Source of the DNA: Puccinia triticina
Lineage: Eukaryota > Basidiomycota > Pucciniomycetes > Pucciniales > Pucciniaceae
NCBI RefSeq assembly: GCF_026914185.1
Contig: NC_070563.1
Location: 62,001-126,000 of the forward strand
Length of the DNA: 64,000 nt
Direction of reading: 5' to 3'
The notes under the pieces are model-generated. The model worked only from the letters and a program-made list of their open reading frames with translations, ran no database searches and was not told the origin of the DNA. The stretch's first letter is position 1; every line of letters starts with the position of its first letter. A program made the position numbers and the translations under genes. This document shows, piece after piece, positions 43,421-55,429 of this stretch.

Positions 43421-44841
43421 TGCATCAGCTACATTACCATAACCCTTAAGCCACCTGTTCAAAGTAGACTATCTTTTGATACACCCCCACTATCACTACA
43501 TTAAACCTTCCAATCTAAGATTGGGGGGCTTGTTTTAGTGTCTAGTGACCCAGGAAAGGCAGAGGTTCCCTCATACATCCCTTTCTGCACTCAGCAAAAG
43601 GTTCTCAGGAACACTTTTGAGCTTTACACCGCGCCCCCCAGCAGGCCAGGGACTTGTGCTAGCTTGTGCTAAGTTCACTGAGACCGGTATGAATGTATGG
43701 GATCATATATATGGTCCAGCTGGCTGCTGGTATGTAAACACTTCCAAAACCAATTTTTAACTTAACACAAGTCCCCTCTGGTGGGCGCTGTGGCTGGCAG
43801 CAGCTAGGACTTGCATATTATCACAAATTTTACACAGGAGCAGAAAGTCCATTTGGCTGGGAGGTACATTATGCTACATTACTGTGTCTACAATTTGGAC
43901 TACTTAGACTTTCTCTATCACTATCCATTGACATTGAATGATCTTTTGAAAAATTGAAGAATGTGCAAGTTTTGCAAATGAGGGTCCACTGGTTTGGGAC
44001 TCCAGGAAATGGTTTTCTGGCTACAAGACAGCTGAGTGGCTCAAATCCTTCCCAAGGACAATAATTACAATTCTGTCTATTCAATTGTACTCCATCTTCT
44101 TTCTTTTTGGTGTAGCAGATACTTTCTGCTCATGCTTGAATTGAGAGATAACACAAAGCCTCTCCTACAGTACGGAGAGCGCTCCGCGCGGGTCCCCCGG
44201 ACCTCCGTTCGAGTGGCTTTGTTAAGCTAGAATTTTTCTATATATTGGTATTGTTTTTTTGCTACGCAGCTTAGCAACCAAGTTGGTACTATGTATTTCT
44301 TTGGCTATACGTACATTCAGGCACGCCTCGGGATCAACACTGGACGTTACCACACCTCGCTACTGAACAATTTCGTTGGCGTAGCGATTAAAATCACCGG
44401 GGCTCGAGGAACTAGCTCATGATGGTGTCTGTTAAATGAACCATTCTTCATTTCACACCAGCTGGGGATTTTCGTTTTTCTTTTTGCCGTCACTTCGACT
44501 CCATCCATTGGATAATTCGTCTAGCCTCCACGTCTCTTCCTTCCGGGCCACATAGTTGACACTTTCCTCCGAGGGGCCAAATGACAAGAGAAATTTAATA
44601 CTATTACTATGTAAGTTAAGGCTGTCAACGTGGAACTTCAGCTCCTCTTTTTTGCCTCATGAGTAGCAGCAAAGAGCTGCTACTATTCTGTCCTCAAACC
44701 AACTAACCTTTTTTTTTCTGAACGCGTAATATCCTCTGTGATTTAGCCCCACATACCCCAACATAAACATCGATTGTATTGCGGTTGTGATATTACAGTG
44801 CTCAACGGCTTCTACAGGCGTCTAAAACTCACAACTCTCGA
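43421..44841. other. No supported gene; 5' flank of the membrane-protein gene
   Basis: A G-tract AAGATTGGGGGGC followed by TTGTTTTAGTG near 43520 may be a polypurine tract and LTR start. The rest up to 44841 is plausible promoter and leader for the next gene. Several pyrimidine runs are present; no ORF has a recognisable domain. Confidence 0.35.
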
Positions 44842-46476
44842 ATGACAATTGCCCAACCCCCTCTGATGACCTCCGATAGGTCGGATTCACCGATTCCTGT
44901 GATCTCGCCAACAATAGATACCGGCCAAACAATTTCTGGCGCTCAAAGCTATATATCCCCATATTCTGCCTCGCTTATCACTGGTCATCAAATAAACATG
45001 CCGACGGATACTGCTTCAATACCCAGAAGTCCCATTGTCAGCAATCAATTTTCCACTGCGCAACCCAAGCTCGCCGGGTCAGCCTCGCAACTCGGATCGA
45101 GCTCGATAGCAGCAGGGCCAATGCCCGAGAAGGTGGGTGAGATTGGTGAGTTGGTTGATTTAAGAAAATTTAAAAATGTTTGTGGCACCATGAAATTGAA
45201 CTTAGTATGCCCTTGGCGCAGGTTACGTTCCCCCGGCGGAGCCGACACTACCCCCTAATTTGGTCACCAGAGATTTCGCACCACAGACTGAGCTTGGCGT
45301 TGAGCTGTCGACCCCTTCTCAATTTCTGCGCCCCGTACGCTCCGCGCAAGCTTGGAGTCCAACTCTTTCCGGTTCTTACCACGGCCATGGCCCGACGAGG
45401 CCGAACAAACCGCGTGAAAGGATTACACCATTTAGGATGTTTTTCAAGCCAGTCTTACTGGCGGCTTTTGGAGTCATCGTCATTTCTCTAACTTTCGTTG
45501 GGCTAGCTCAGGTACAAGAGCGGATCAACAACAACAACAAGAACAATCGCGCAAAGGCTGCTTCCAGCAGCAGTGATGATTTGCCTAATCCCAGTAATCA
45601 TGATGATACATCTTCTGGAAGCACTGTCGGTAGTTCAAACGGAGGCGGCAACAACAACGCTTCTTTCGTATACATAGGCACTTTCTTCATAGTTGCCTTA
45701 CTTGTAGAGTCAGTTTGGAGATACATCAATCTGTTGCGACCATGTATGATTTTATGTGCTGAAATATTATTGCTTGTTGGACTAGAATTTGGATTTTCGT
45801 GGGGGCCCTAAGACGTCTCTATCATCGGCTTGGCCTGTGGGTGGATCAAGAGTACTCTACACAACTTCCAGACCTATCAGATCCGGAGGCTACATTTCCA
45901 CCGCCGGTATTACCTCTATGGGCCAAATTTCTTGGAATCAAGCCGCAAGCAGTCCGACGGCCTCTACTCCCATCTTACATGGCTGTCCTCGGAATTATCA
46001 GGAATGGAGGAAGATCAGGATCAAACGCGGAAGGTACGGGTGATGCTGAAGATAGTGAGGTGATACGCACTCTGGCGATTGGTCAAGGTCAAGCCGCACC
46101 TGCTTTCAATGGGGAAGAGTTTCAAAGGTCTACTGTAATTTTAAGAGGTCCACCCAAGCGAAATAGTACTCTCAGTAATTCTCCATCAGTCCGGTCCGGA
46201 GGATTATTGCGCAGTTTGAGTAGGACGTTCACCGGCGGATTCAGCCACAGCAACTCGACAAGCCAGACAAACGAAAACGGCCATCCGACTAATGCTAACA
46301 GACGGGTTTCTGTCGCCTCGGTCATGAGTCACGGAAGACGGATGTCTGGAGCTCATATGACAATCCCAGAAGCTAGAGAAAACAGTTTGAATGAGCATTC
46401 AACAACAATCGAACTATCTGAGGTACCCCTCACGCACAATGCGGCTTACCTTCATCACCTAAGGAGGGCTAATTAA
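44842..46476 (+). CDS. Predicted two-pass membrane protein, function unknown
   Basis: Exons 44842-45136, 45222-45708 and 45786-46476 give an uninterrupted 490-residue frame. Introns begin GTGAGA and GTCAGT and end CAG and TAG. The N-terminal 170 residues are Ser/Pro/Thr-rich. A first membrane segment (LLAAFGVIVISLTFVGLAQV) is followed by a polar Asn/Ser loop with NNNNKNNRA and GGGNNNAS. A second segment (YIGTFFIVALLVEIWIFVGA) leads into a basic tail with LRRLYHRLGLWVDQEYSTQL. The C-terminus is a 150-residue Ser/Arg-rich tail. The second intron was chosen because it is the only reading that keeps both flanking frames. I do not recognise the family. It looks like a host gene, not a transposon gene; localisation to an internal or plasma membrane is inferred. 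Confidence 0.72.
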
Positions 46477-47013
46477 TTGAAAAAACTGCGCGAACGATTC
46501 CAACTTCTGATTCGCCTTGCGTTTGATGGGATAATACCACCAGTGATGAAATCCTTCAAGATTCATCAAAAATAATCTTTTTCGTCATTTTGACAAACCA
46601 GAACATTATTTCATGCAGCACATTTCTGATATTCTCCTCTTTGTTACATAATTGTAGAAAATGTACCAGTGCTCTTTATTTTCTACCTCCCAGAAATACA
46701 TTTATTTGGTTCCCCATTATGCAACCAAATCTCTTGCAGGTTGATTTATGATTTTCTGTTTTTTTTTTTTCCCGCCATGGGAGATCACCTGTGCTTTGTT
46801 TTGATGTAGTTTTGGGCAAACATCCATTCTGCGCTTGTGGTACAGCTTCTAGTACTCGTATCAAGGAGCTGTATTTAGCTGTATTAACATAATTTAATAC
46901 AGATCAAATACTCCTTTAGGGTGTGTAGGAAAATAGGGAAATTCTCTCAGCACACCCGAGTCTCGGGAAGAAATTGAGATTGTGTGTTCAACTCAATTTT
47001 GGCTAGAAGCGTA
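46477..47013. other. 3' flank of the membrane-protein gene
   Basis: AT-rich, with T-tracts and an AATAAT-type stretch soon after the stop. No gene. The Harbinger target duplication TCA lies at 47014-47016. Confidence 0.5.
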
Positions 47014-47255
47014 TCAGGCGCCAATTATAAACAACATTTGAGTTTTTTTTGAAACTTTTTCCAAAGTGTTTTCAATTTGGCGCGATTCCATTTTCGGTTA
47101 CAGAATACCAGCCCAAAATGGTTTCAAAAAAGCCTCAAACAAATGTGCAATTATAAACTGTTGGTACCTTCCCAAAATACAGTCCTTTGCCCCCCCCCCC
47201 CCCCCCCGAGTTGCTGTGCGCCACCTGCCGGAACCACAACCCCTACCATCACCAA

Positions 47256-48570
47256 ATGCTGCCACCTTACCTCGACCCCACCTCACTTCACGTTTATGCC
47301 CTCTGGCATCTGGATCAACTTGAGGAGAATGCCCCCAAAGCGGTCTATGTACGAGCCCGCCGCCATGCCTTCAAGAGGCCCGAGCGCTGGGAGCCGTGGA
47401 ATGACAACCGCATACCCCCCGTGCAGTTTGTGGAGTACTTCCGCATGTCACTGGATGACTTCCGGTGGCTCTCAGAAGAACTACGGCCCCAATTACAGCA
47501 AGATCCCCTACGACGTGGAGACCCGCTGAGTGTGGAGGCCCAAGTGGCAGTAGGTCTGTATTGGCTCGGCCACGGGGCTACTTACGTCAACATCGGGCAT
47601 GTGTTCAACATTGGGAAGGAGACCGCAGACAAAGCCTTGGGAAGATTTGTCAAGGCGGTGCTCCGGGTTCTGAGTAATTGCTCAGTCAGGTCTGTACTTT
47701 CTTGATCTGCTGCTACTTGGTGAACTCAAGATTAATCTCTAATTGGGGCCTTCATAGCTGGCCTGCTTTCGACAAACCCAAACAGTGGGCTGCTATCAAA
47801 GAATCGTTCGAACGGCTCCATGGCATCCCCGATCTTGTGGGTGCCATTGACGGCACCCACATACCGCTGGCTGTACCCCCCCACGATGAATGGAAAGGGT
47901 ACATCAACCGGAAGAGCTGGGCGTCAATTGTCTTCCAGTGCGTGGTTGACGGAGATAGCAACTTCCGCAATGTGAGCATTTTTTTTTTTTGGCACGAGAT
48001 TTGATCACTGAATTTGGTTTCATTGGTCATAATACCTAGGTCAGTGGCGGAGGGCCGGGATCAATGCATGACACGCGAGTATTCAGACGTTCTCGGTTGG
48101 GTCATAGTCTCCTAGGATATGGCCCGCCCATGATTCCGGCAGAGGCCATGCTTATTGGGGACGCCGGGTATCCAGAGCACGTCCCCATCCTTGTGCCATA
48201 CCCGTCAGTTGCAACCCAGGAGAACGAGGATTTCAACTACATCCAATCATCAAGTTGGATAGTCGTTGAGCGTGCGTTTGGACAATTGAAGAACCGGTTC
48301 CGGATCCTCCTCACCCCTCAGGCGGCATGGCCGTTACGCGCGCGGGACAACACATTTTCCTGCATGATTCTGCATAACCTGCTCAACCGCCGGGGTTCAC
48401 TGTGTCTTCAGAACTGGGACAACCGCACGGCACTTGAGCGCAGGTACGGCCGGCGCATCCCTCGCGATGTTGTGAATGTTAATGTGGCGGCGGAAGTGGC
48501 AGCCCCCGGGGATAACTTCCCCTCCATGAGGACCCGTCGTGACGCCATCAGAGACTCATTATGTACCTAA
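47256..48570 (+). CDS. PIF/Harbinger DDE transposase (DDE_Tnp_4 type), intact
   Basis: Exons 47256-47689, 47758-47971 and 48040-48570 splice to a 392-residue open frame; both introns are 68 nt with GT-AG ends. The N-terminal region has MSLDDFRWLSEELRPQLQ and YWLGHGATYVNIGHVFNIGK, the usual helix-turn-helix-like part. The catalytic triad is D176 in GAIDGTHI, D257 in LIGDAGYP and the Glu near 293 in VVERAFGQLKNRFRIL. SGGGPGSMHDTRVFR and FSCMILHNLL are further family signatures. A 17-base C tract lies about 60 bases upstream; the ATG at 47256 is the first in frame and precedes the conserved region. It lies 240 bp from the left TIR. It would cut and rejoin at the TIRs with 3-bp staggers. Confidence 0.93.
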
Positions 48571-48686
48571 TAGCAAATTATGTAATTGCTATTGTCTTAC
48601 TTCTGTTGATTGGTATGAGAAAGGAATAACAAATGCCTTTCGAGTTGATTTGAACCCAAGTGAATACTATGCAGGTGGTAGAGCAA

Positions 48687-49869
48687 CTAGGGGTAAGGAT
48701 TTTGGGCTGCCCGGCGTTGTAACGCAACAGCTCCCTGACATAATGCGCGGGCAGCACCGTGAAACAACCCCATGTCGCGGAGGGAACTCTCATTAGAACG
48801 TAGGAAAAAGGGCCAATCGACGACCCTATTTTCCCTTAAGATGACCCGTGTGTGCCAATCTGTCTGGTCAATCCTGCAGTTGGCGAGGAACCCCTCAAGG
48901 GTGAGTCCCCTTGTTGGCGGGACCACACCTGTGCGGGGCCTGCAACACGGATCGTTCTTGGCCACCCTGATGCCGTTGACGTAGTACTCGGCGTCGGGGC
49001 GGGGACGACCTCCTGGGGCGTTAGGAGCATGGCCTTCAGCACGTGCACGGCGAAGCCGAGCCGGAGGGTTTTGTCTGCCTGGTTGAGGCCCAGCCTGGTC
49101 GGGAGCGCTTGCGGCTTGCGCTGGGATGGACGGGCTGGCTGGAGGGTTTGTTGCTTGAGCTCCTGTTAATTGACAGGAGACGGTGCTCTTCAGTGAGAAG
49201 TGGGGAATGCGACCGGAGGGGGGAACAATGAGATGATCAACTGAAGCTCACCTCCCACAGTCGTTGAGCGCCCGTCATCCTCAGCTGGCTTGGCGTCCGT
49301 GAGGATGTCTTCGTCAGACTGAGCAGGTGGGCCGTTGTGTGCAATTGGGGGAACTGGAAGAGGAGAGGTGGGTTAGTTGAGATTAATTTCAGGTTTTAGT
49401 CAGTAGTTCGTACCTGCTTCTGTGTCCGGCCTGAGGATGGGATCATTGTTGGCTTGGACTACATCAAGGGGCCAAGGTTCGTCTCCCCCGTAAGGATTCT
49501 CTTGGCGACCTAAGATACGCCCTCCTTGCACCCGGTTGCCTCGGGAATCTTCTGTGGAGTCGGACTCCGGATCGGTCACCTTATCGAGCCAGTGGGGTTC
49601 ACGATGAGCACCAAGGACACGCCAAGAACCCAATTGGACCCGGTTGTCGGGGCCTGAGGCCGGACGCCGCCTAACTACACGTTGGACTGCCTGTGCACAT
49701 CACAAATGCCAGGAAAATGGTCAGTAGCGTTTGTTTGGGTGAATATATGATGGTAAGGGACCCCGTAATAATGGCTCACTCGCGGTTGTCCCGGAGGGGA
49801 GCCGATAGGTTGATCGTTGGTATTCATGGCCCTGCTAGCGCTTTGGGTGGTGGGGCCCGTGATGGCCAT
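48687..49869 (-). CDS. Harbinger accessory gene 2, possible SAM-like C-terminal domain
   Basis: Minus-strand ATG at 49869; three introns (GTGAGC...CAG, GTACGA...CAG, GTGAGC...CAG) join to a continuous frame ending at 48687. A TATAAAG box lies about 50 bp upstream of the start. The protein begins MAITGPTTQSASRAMNTNDQ, continues polar and acidic (TDPESDSTEDS, QSDEDILTDAKPAEDDG), then Pro/Ala/Arg-rich. It ends with a folded-looking segment GLTLEGFLANCRIDQTDWHT, NRVVDWPFFLRSNESSLRDM and LFHGAARALCQGAVALQ. That pattern of five helices with a W-F pair resembles fungal SAM-like protein-interaction modules; this is inference. PIF elements normally pair the transposase with a Myb/SANT protein, which this is not. 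It is convergent with the transposase, with 116 bp between stops, and appears intact. Confidence 0.65.
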
Positions 49870-50064
49870 CTAGTTGAATGAAGATATAGAGCTCTTGACC
49901 ACTCTTTGAATAGTCGTGATCTTTATATCTGCGGCCCCCCGGCCAATTTGTGGTTGCGGCCACGATACAGGCAAAGACACGGGCCAGTGGATATTCATAT
50001 CCCAAATGATTTGACAAGTTGCAACCTCACCGCCAAATAGGTGTGATGGGAGTTGCCCTGGGCG
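49870..50064 (-). promoter_or_regulatory. Promoter region of accessory gene 2 with TATA box
   Basis: The minus strand carries GATATAAAGATC near 49920, about 50 nt before the ATG. The gypsy G3 long terminal repeat begins 195 bp upstream of the ATG at 50064/50065, so G3 landed in the promoter region. Confidence 0.5.
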
Positions 50065-50425
50065 TGTAGCGGGGCTCTACAGTAACTGGGGGACTGGTAC
50101 GAGCGATGCGATAAAAGACGAGAAATGGCACTCTAGATTTCGAGAGGCAAAAAGGAACTGGGGCAAAAAAGCCCTACAAGAGAGAGCGCCTAATATAGGC
50201 GCCTCAAAGGAGAAATGGAAACAACAACAACCACCCCTGAATACAGGGGGACTATCGGCTACAGCCATACAGGGGTACTCCTGGCAGCTGTAACGAGGAA
50301 AAGAAGAAGGCGTGATAGCCTAACTCCGGGTCTAACCCGATCTAGGCAAGGGAGGCGCAGGGGCCTCCCGCTTCTCTACTACGTGGCGGGTGGTAACCCG
50401 CCCGTACTATAGTAGCACGGCTACA
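50065..50425 (-). repeat. G3 3' LTR
   Basis: 361 bp. Relative to the other LTR it has a 17-bp extra segment (GGAACTGGGGC region), lacks a CATA, and differs by about nine substitutions, all transitions. Confidence 0.92.
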
Positions 50426-50437
50426 ACATCCCCCCCC

Positions 50438-52018
50438 CTAGACAGGGGCCGTCCCGGACCCTGCCGGCGGAGGTCCCAGCCAAAGCCGGAGTCTTCTTCC
50501 CGGTGCCCGGGCCGAGTGAGTCTCAGAACTCTGAGTTTGCGCAACGGCCGAAGCCAAAGGTGTATTCTTAGCTTTTGTTAAAGCTCTTGTTTTCTTTAGT
50601 AAAGCTTTTGCCACTCTGGCGTTGGCTCGCTTCTCCCGCTGTACTATGGCGGGCGGGGCCGCCCATATATCGTTGGAGATCAACGAACGCAGGTACACTG
50701 GCTTAAGACTGTTGCCATTAACTGGCCTGGGGTACTCGAACGCCTCATGGTCTTCAACAATGTAAGCATTGTTTTCAAGGACTTTCTTGACCGTGAAAGG
50801 TCCGAACCACCTCGGTTGGCCCTTGGTGTGTTTTTCATTGCGCAGCTTTACGGACTGCCCTTCTACGAGACTTTTCAGGTCTCGGGCAAACGATGTTTTC
50901 TCATTGAAAGCCTCTTTGTTCTGCAACACCCGCACAGCTGAATTGCCTGTGGCCGTCGTTCTGTTCTTATTAAGCGCTTCAATGCGCGCCTTCAATTCTT
51001 TGTGTCCCGGAAGGGCCGGTTCTGCGGCAATCATTCGTCGTTGATCTTGAGGCAACCTAGGCTTTACGCCATAGAGAAGCTCAAACGGCGAGAAACCACT
51101 GCTATTGCTAACGTGGATTCGAGCTGAAAACAAAGCTGCCGGCAAGACATCCTCCCATTTGGAAGGGTCCCCAGTCTTATTCATGCGGAACAAAGCCGCT
51201 TCTAAGATTCCATTGAATCTTTCCGACTTCCCATTGGTTTGTGGGTGGTACCCAGAAGTCTTAATTGGTTTCATCCCGGCGGCAGCCAGGAATTTCTGAA
51301 ACCCTGCGGACAAGTAGTTCGAGCCGCGATCTGTGAGAAATTCGCGAGGTGCTCCAAAAGGCGTAATTACCTGGTCGAAGATAGCTTGCGCCAGTTCTGC
51401 CGCTGATGCGTCTTTCAGCGGAACTGCTACTGGCCACGACGTGCAATGGTCAATGGCAGTGAGGATCCACTTATAGTGGTTCTTGTGGCTCTCCGGCATC
51501 TGAATAAGATCCAAAGACCACCGTTCGAACAGTAATACCGCCGGTAACGGCTTTTGAAGGCCGGTTTCTTGGTTTGCATGCGGTCTTTCGTGTATTTGGC
51601 ACGATTTGCACGTACGAATGTAACTCTGTACATCGTTGTATCTCTTAGGCCACCACCCTCGCCCCCGAAGGATTTGCAAGGTACAATCTCTGCCACGATG
51701 GCCGAGATCGTCGTGGACGGATCTCAATAGGTCAAACCGATGCGCAAAAGCAACAAACGGCGACCTTTCTGCTAATCCTTGACGGCCCAGATATATCAAG
51801 GTCTTGTTGTTAGGATCGTATTTGAACAAGTCAATGTTTTCCTTCGCCCGTATCACTAGGCGTTCTGGAATACCGTCTGGTAAGTCCTTTTCTTCTAAAA
51901 GGTACGGGATTATCAAGGGCCAGTCGGACTCATGAAGCTCTCCCGTGACTTCTTCTAGCAAAGCAAGGTTGCTTCTACGCGAGAGGGCGTCGGGAACCAC
52001 ATTATCGGCTCCCTTCTT
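50438..52018 (-). pseudogene. G3 integrase and RNase H end
   Basis: Starts after a TAA with NVVPDALSRRSNLALL. The zinc domain HDDLGHRGRDCTLQIL...YIRTCKSCQIHERPHA has the H-H-C-C set. The catalytic core shows WSLDLIQMP (D), FLTDRGSNYLS (D) and NGKSERFNGILEA (E), then LPAALFSARIHVSNSSGFSP and FELLYGVKPRLP. The C-terminal part GPFTVKKVLENNAYIV is followed by a basic tail to the 3' LTR. All catalytic residues are present. Confidence 0.9.
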
Positions 52019-53336
52019 TTACCGGATGTCGATATCCATCTCGGCAAATTCTTCAATCCACCTGAGCAGGCGCTTCGTCGGCAGGACTTGGGTCTTTAGG
52101 TAAGTCAGCGACGCGTGGTCAGTATAAAATACCGTCGTTTCTACTGCTCCATCAAGGTAGATGTGCCACTTCCTCCACGCGTGGATAATAGCTAATAACT
52201 CCCGTTCTTGGGCCGGGTAGTTGACCTGAGCTTTATTAAGCTTACTCAATTCGAACGCTACGGGATGAAGCAACGAATCCTCCCCATCTTGCAACAGGAC
52301 CGCTCCGATAGCAAAATCGGATGCGTCGGTCTCCATAACAAACCTTTTCAGGATGTCAGGTATCAAAAGGATAGGTGCACTTACTAGTGCTTCTTTCAGC
52401 TGTTGAAAGGCTGATTCTTGCTTCGGCAACCACACAACCGGCTGCCGTTTGGTTACTCCGCCTGCCGTCAAATTGTGTAACAGCGCGGCGATCTTGGTGA
52501 AACCTTTGACATACCGCCTGTAGAAGCCACATAACCCCAGAAACGACCGGACATCAAAAACCGTTCTCGGTCTCGGCCATTCACGGACACAGCTAAGCTT
52601 CTCCTCCATCGGCCGTATTGAGTTGAAGCCAATGATGTGGCCCACATATTGGATTTCCCGTAAGCCGAATGCGCATTTTGCGCCGCTGCACCAAATCCTT
52701 GCGCCAAAGCACTGACAGAACTGATTCTACATGTTTAACATGTTCTTCTTCACTAGCCGAGTAAATCAGTATGTTGTCGAGGTAGACCTGGACGTACACC
52801 TCAATAAACGGCCGGAGTATGTCCGTCATCATACGCTGAAACGTCGACGGGGCGTTGACCAACCCAAAAGGCATCACCAACCACTTGAAGTGGCCGTATT
52901 TGGTCCCAAACGCTGTCTTTGGGATATCCAATTCTGCAATTTTCATCTGGTGAAATCCCTGCTGGAGGTCGATTTTCAAGAAGAACTTCGCCCCTCGGAG
53001 GGCATCGAAACATTCTTGGATAATTGGCAAAGGGTGCCTATCCTTCTTGGTAAGTGCGTTCACCTTCCGGTAATCTACGCACAATCTAACCTTCCCTGTA
53101 TTGGGGTTCTTCACCATTACAATAGGCGACGACCAGGCAGACGTCAAAGGACAAATAAAACCTGCATTCTGTAGACCGGCCAACAAATCCTTGAGGGTAT
53201 CCAACAAGGCCGGGGACAGCTGACGCACCGGCTGATGGACCGCGGCCGCATCACTGGTGTTTACTAGATGCTCAATGGTCCTTGGCTTGTCCGAGACCCT
53301 GGCAATTGGTCCGAAAACCTCTCCGAAACGGGACAC
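52019..53336 (-). pseudogene. G3 reverse transcriptase-RNase H with mutated YLDN box and a frameshift
   Basis: RT motifs: SAWSSPIVMVKNPNTGKVRL, CVDYRKVNALT, FFLKIDLQQGFHQMKI, FGLVNAPSTFQRMM, and YLDNILIYS where the family has YLDDIL. One frameshift near 52680 moves to CAFGLREIQYVGHIIGFN. RNase H shows VMETDASDFAIGAVLL, LNKAQVNYPAQERELLAI and FYTDHASLTYL. The loss of the second catalytic Asp would abolish RT activity; the codon change is GAC to AAC at a CpG. Confidence 0.9.
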
Positions 53337-53372
53337 TAATCCCTGTAACGATTCTCGAAGATTGGCATCCGG

Positions 53373-54164
53373 TCAGAACACCGTAGGTAGACCTACTGGC
53401 TGTTTGTCTCGTGGACCGGCGACTCCTTCCGACTCCATCAGACAGATGAAGGACTCCCGGGCACCTTCGTAGAACTCGTGGCGCCGGATCGATCTAGGTA
53501 AGAAAACCTCTTCCTTGTCAGTCATTACCGCCAGCTCGTGAGACAACAAGCTGCAGACTGATGATGATTCTAAACAAAATTGGACGACATTACCGCATCC
53601 ATCCCTCAGGTGCCACGTGTTGGTGTTCCAATCCGTTGAGACGACATTGGATGCTATCCAATCCCGCCCCAGGATAACGTCGTAACTGGACAACGGCGCT
53701 ATCCGACACACGACTGCAAAATCTATTTCCGCTAAATTGAAATGGATGATCGCCGTTTGGTCATCCGAAATCTGGTCTCCAAAGGCTCCGGTAACCTTGA
53801 AGGAACTAGAAGAACGCCCAATCGACAAACCTATATCCAAAACAAAACTCTGCAATACGTACGACGAACCAGCGCCAGTATTGAGGAGGACCCTGGCCAA
53901 GCGGCCCTCGAAGGGGTGGTGGAACTCCGCACGAACTCCCTTAGGTTCGTCCGGTTCTAGTCCAATTGCGTGGCATCCATCCATGCACAAGCAATCACAA
54001 ACGACGTCGGAGGCCGACTCCGGCAGCGGTTCGCCGATCTCACAAAGCTCTTCCGACTTAGCTGTCCCCACGCCTGGGTGACAAGCAACTAACTCAGCTG
54101 ATTCTAACTCACGATGGCACGGGACACGGTGAGGCTCAGGTACGTCCGTTTCAACAAGATTCAA
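53373..54164 (-). pseudogene. G3 protease region with mutated active site
   Basis: VLLNTGAGSSYVLQSF stands where L-L-D-T-G-A-G is expected; Asp is Asn by GAT to AAT, again at a CpG. Flanking strands FEGRLARV and VICRIAPLSSYDVILGRDW fit the retropepsin fold. A TGA (probably CGA mutated) separates it from RT near 53370. Confidence 0.85.
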
Positions 54165-54223
54165 ATTACTTAGAGAAGAAGGAAGTACATCACAAGTCGG
54201 TGGGGGAGACTTCTCCGCACCGA

Positions 54224-55429
54224 CTATTCTTTTTTTTTCTGTTGTTTAGCCTGATTGGCTTTCTCCCAAGCCTTCTGCTTGTTGGTCTTGGGGGAGGGGC
54301 AGTTCCTCGCGGCATGCCCTACAGCTTTGCAGTTGTGACACGGCCAGCTCCCCTTCTTTCGTTCGCCGCCACCTTCGCCATCTGCACGGCGCTTGGACAA
54401 ACCCAAAACCGGCGCCGCTTGCGAGTTTTGGTAATGCTGGTCGTTGGCGACCGCCGTCATCACTACGTTGTCCATGGAGCATGGATTCCCGCTGATGGTT
54501 TCTCCGGTTACAAACTCTTGAACCCTCTTCGCGAGTCCGGGGGTGAGCCTGGTGATGAACGCTGTCTGTTCATCGTGGGCAAATTCAATTGTTCGCGCCT
54601 TCTCTTGCCACGCGCAGAACCTCTCGTAGAAGAACTGCACGGCCTCATTGGGCCCCTGACAAAGCTTGTCTAACTCCGCCGCCATCAACGCCGGCGTGGT
54701 AGCTAACGGGTTCAACCTCAGGACCCAATCCTTGAAGCTGACCCAACTGCGCGGACGAGTCTCCGCGATCAACACCTTGGTCCAGTCACGAAACGGCTTT
54801 CCGCTCAATCGCTGGCTGGCAACTAGATGCCAGATCCCAAGGTGGGCTCCGCGGGCCTTCATGATAGCCTCGACGGTTCTCAGCCACTTAGTGGCACTTT
54901 CTCCCATTGCTCCGGAGAACTTCGGGTTGTCTTTCTCGGGCCACTCCTTCAGGACCTTGCTGCAAGGATCTGTCTCCGGTGGCAACTGCAACTCCGGTAC
55001 CTCTACTTCAGGCACCGGTTGCCAATGTACGGCCTGGGTGTAAACTCCAGCCGGGGCCAAGACTGCGGCGCTAGCCAAAACATTGGGATGGACGCGAGGG
55101 CCCGTGTTAGCTGGTTGTCGATTGTCAACCTTCATCTGCTTAAAGGTACTCGTCAGGGCTTCGTCGATCTTCTCCGCTGTCTTGGACGACGAGGCCTGAA
55201 TGGAGGAACCTACAGAGTCATCCTCGTAATCAATCAGGTCCTCGCACGCATCTTCCATCTCCATTTGACAATGATTTATCCACTGACGTTGGGGCTCTGT
55301 CATCCCTTCCAGTTCTTCCACAGTATAGAACTGCCCATTCGCGGGGTTCGGCGGGATGTCCTTGGCTTCCTCGACTGGCAACGCCAGCGGCTTCTCCTTA
55401 GGACTGTGGGTAACTTTTCCTATGTTCAT
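54224..55429 (-). CDS. G3 gag polyprotein, intact frame
   Basis: 401 residues from ATG at 55429. The N-terminal part is acidic (CEDLIDYEDDSVGSS). The capsid region has FSGAMGESATKWLRTVEAIM and FKDWVLRLNPLATTPALMAA, LCQGPNEAVQFFYERFCAWQ and FITRLTPGLAKRVQEFV. The zinc knuckle is CHNCKAVGHAARNC, followed by a Lys/Gln tail. Typical gypsy gag (retrotransposon_gag fold). Begins 419 nt inside the 5' LTR. Confidence 0.9.
   Translation of the reverse strand: MNIGKVTHSPKEKPLALPVEEAKDIPPNPANGQFYTVEELEGMTEPQRQWINHCQMEMEDACEDLIDYEDDSVGSSIQASSSKTAEKIDEALTSTFKQMKVDNRQPANTGPRVHPNVLASAAVLAPAGVYTQAVHWQPVPEVEVPELQLPPETDPCSKVLKEWPEKDNPKFSGAMGESATKWLRTVEAIMKARGAHLGIWHLVASQRLSGKPFRDWTKVLIAETRPRSWVSFKDWVLRLNPLATTPALMAAELDKLCQGPNEAVQFFYERFCAWQEKARTIEFAHDEQTAFITRLTPGLAKRVQEFVTGETISGNPCSMDNVVMTAVANDQHYQNSQAAPVLGLSKRRADGEGGGERKKGSWPCHNCKAVGHAARNCPSPKTNKQKAWEKANQAKQQKKKE

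Noticed and set aside
53737..54081. Plus-strand ORFs across G3
   Set aside because: Antisense shadows of the minus-strand protease and gag coding frames.
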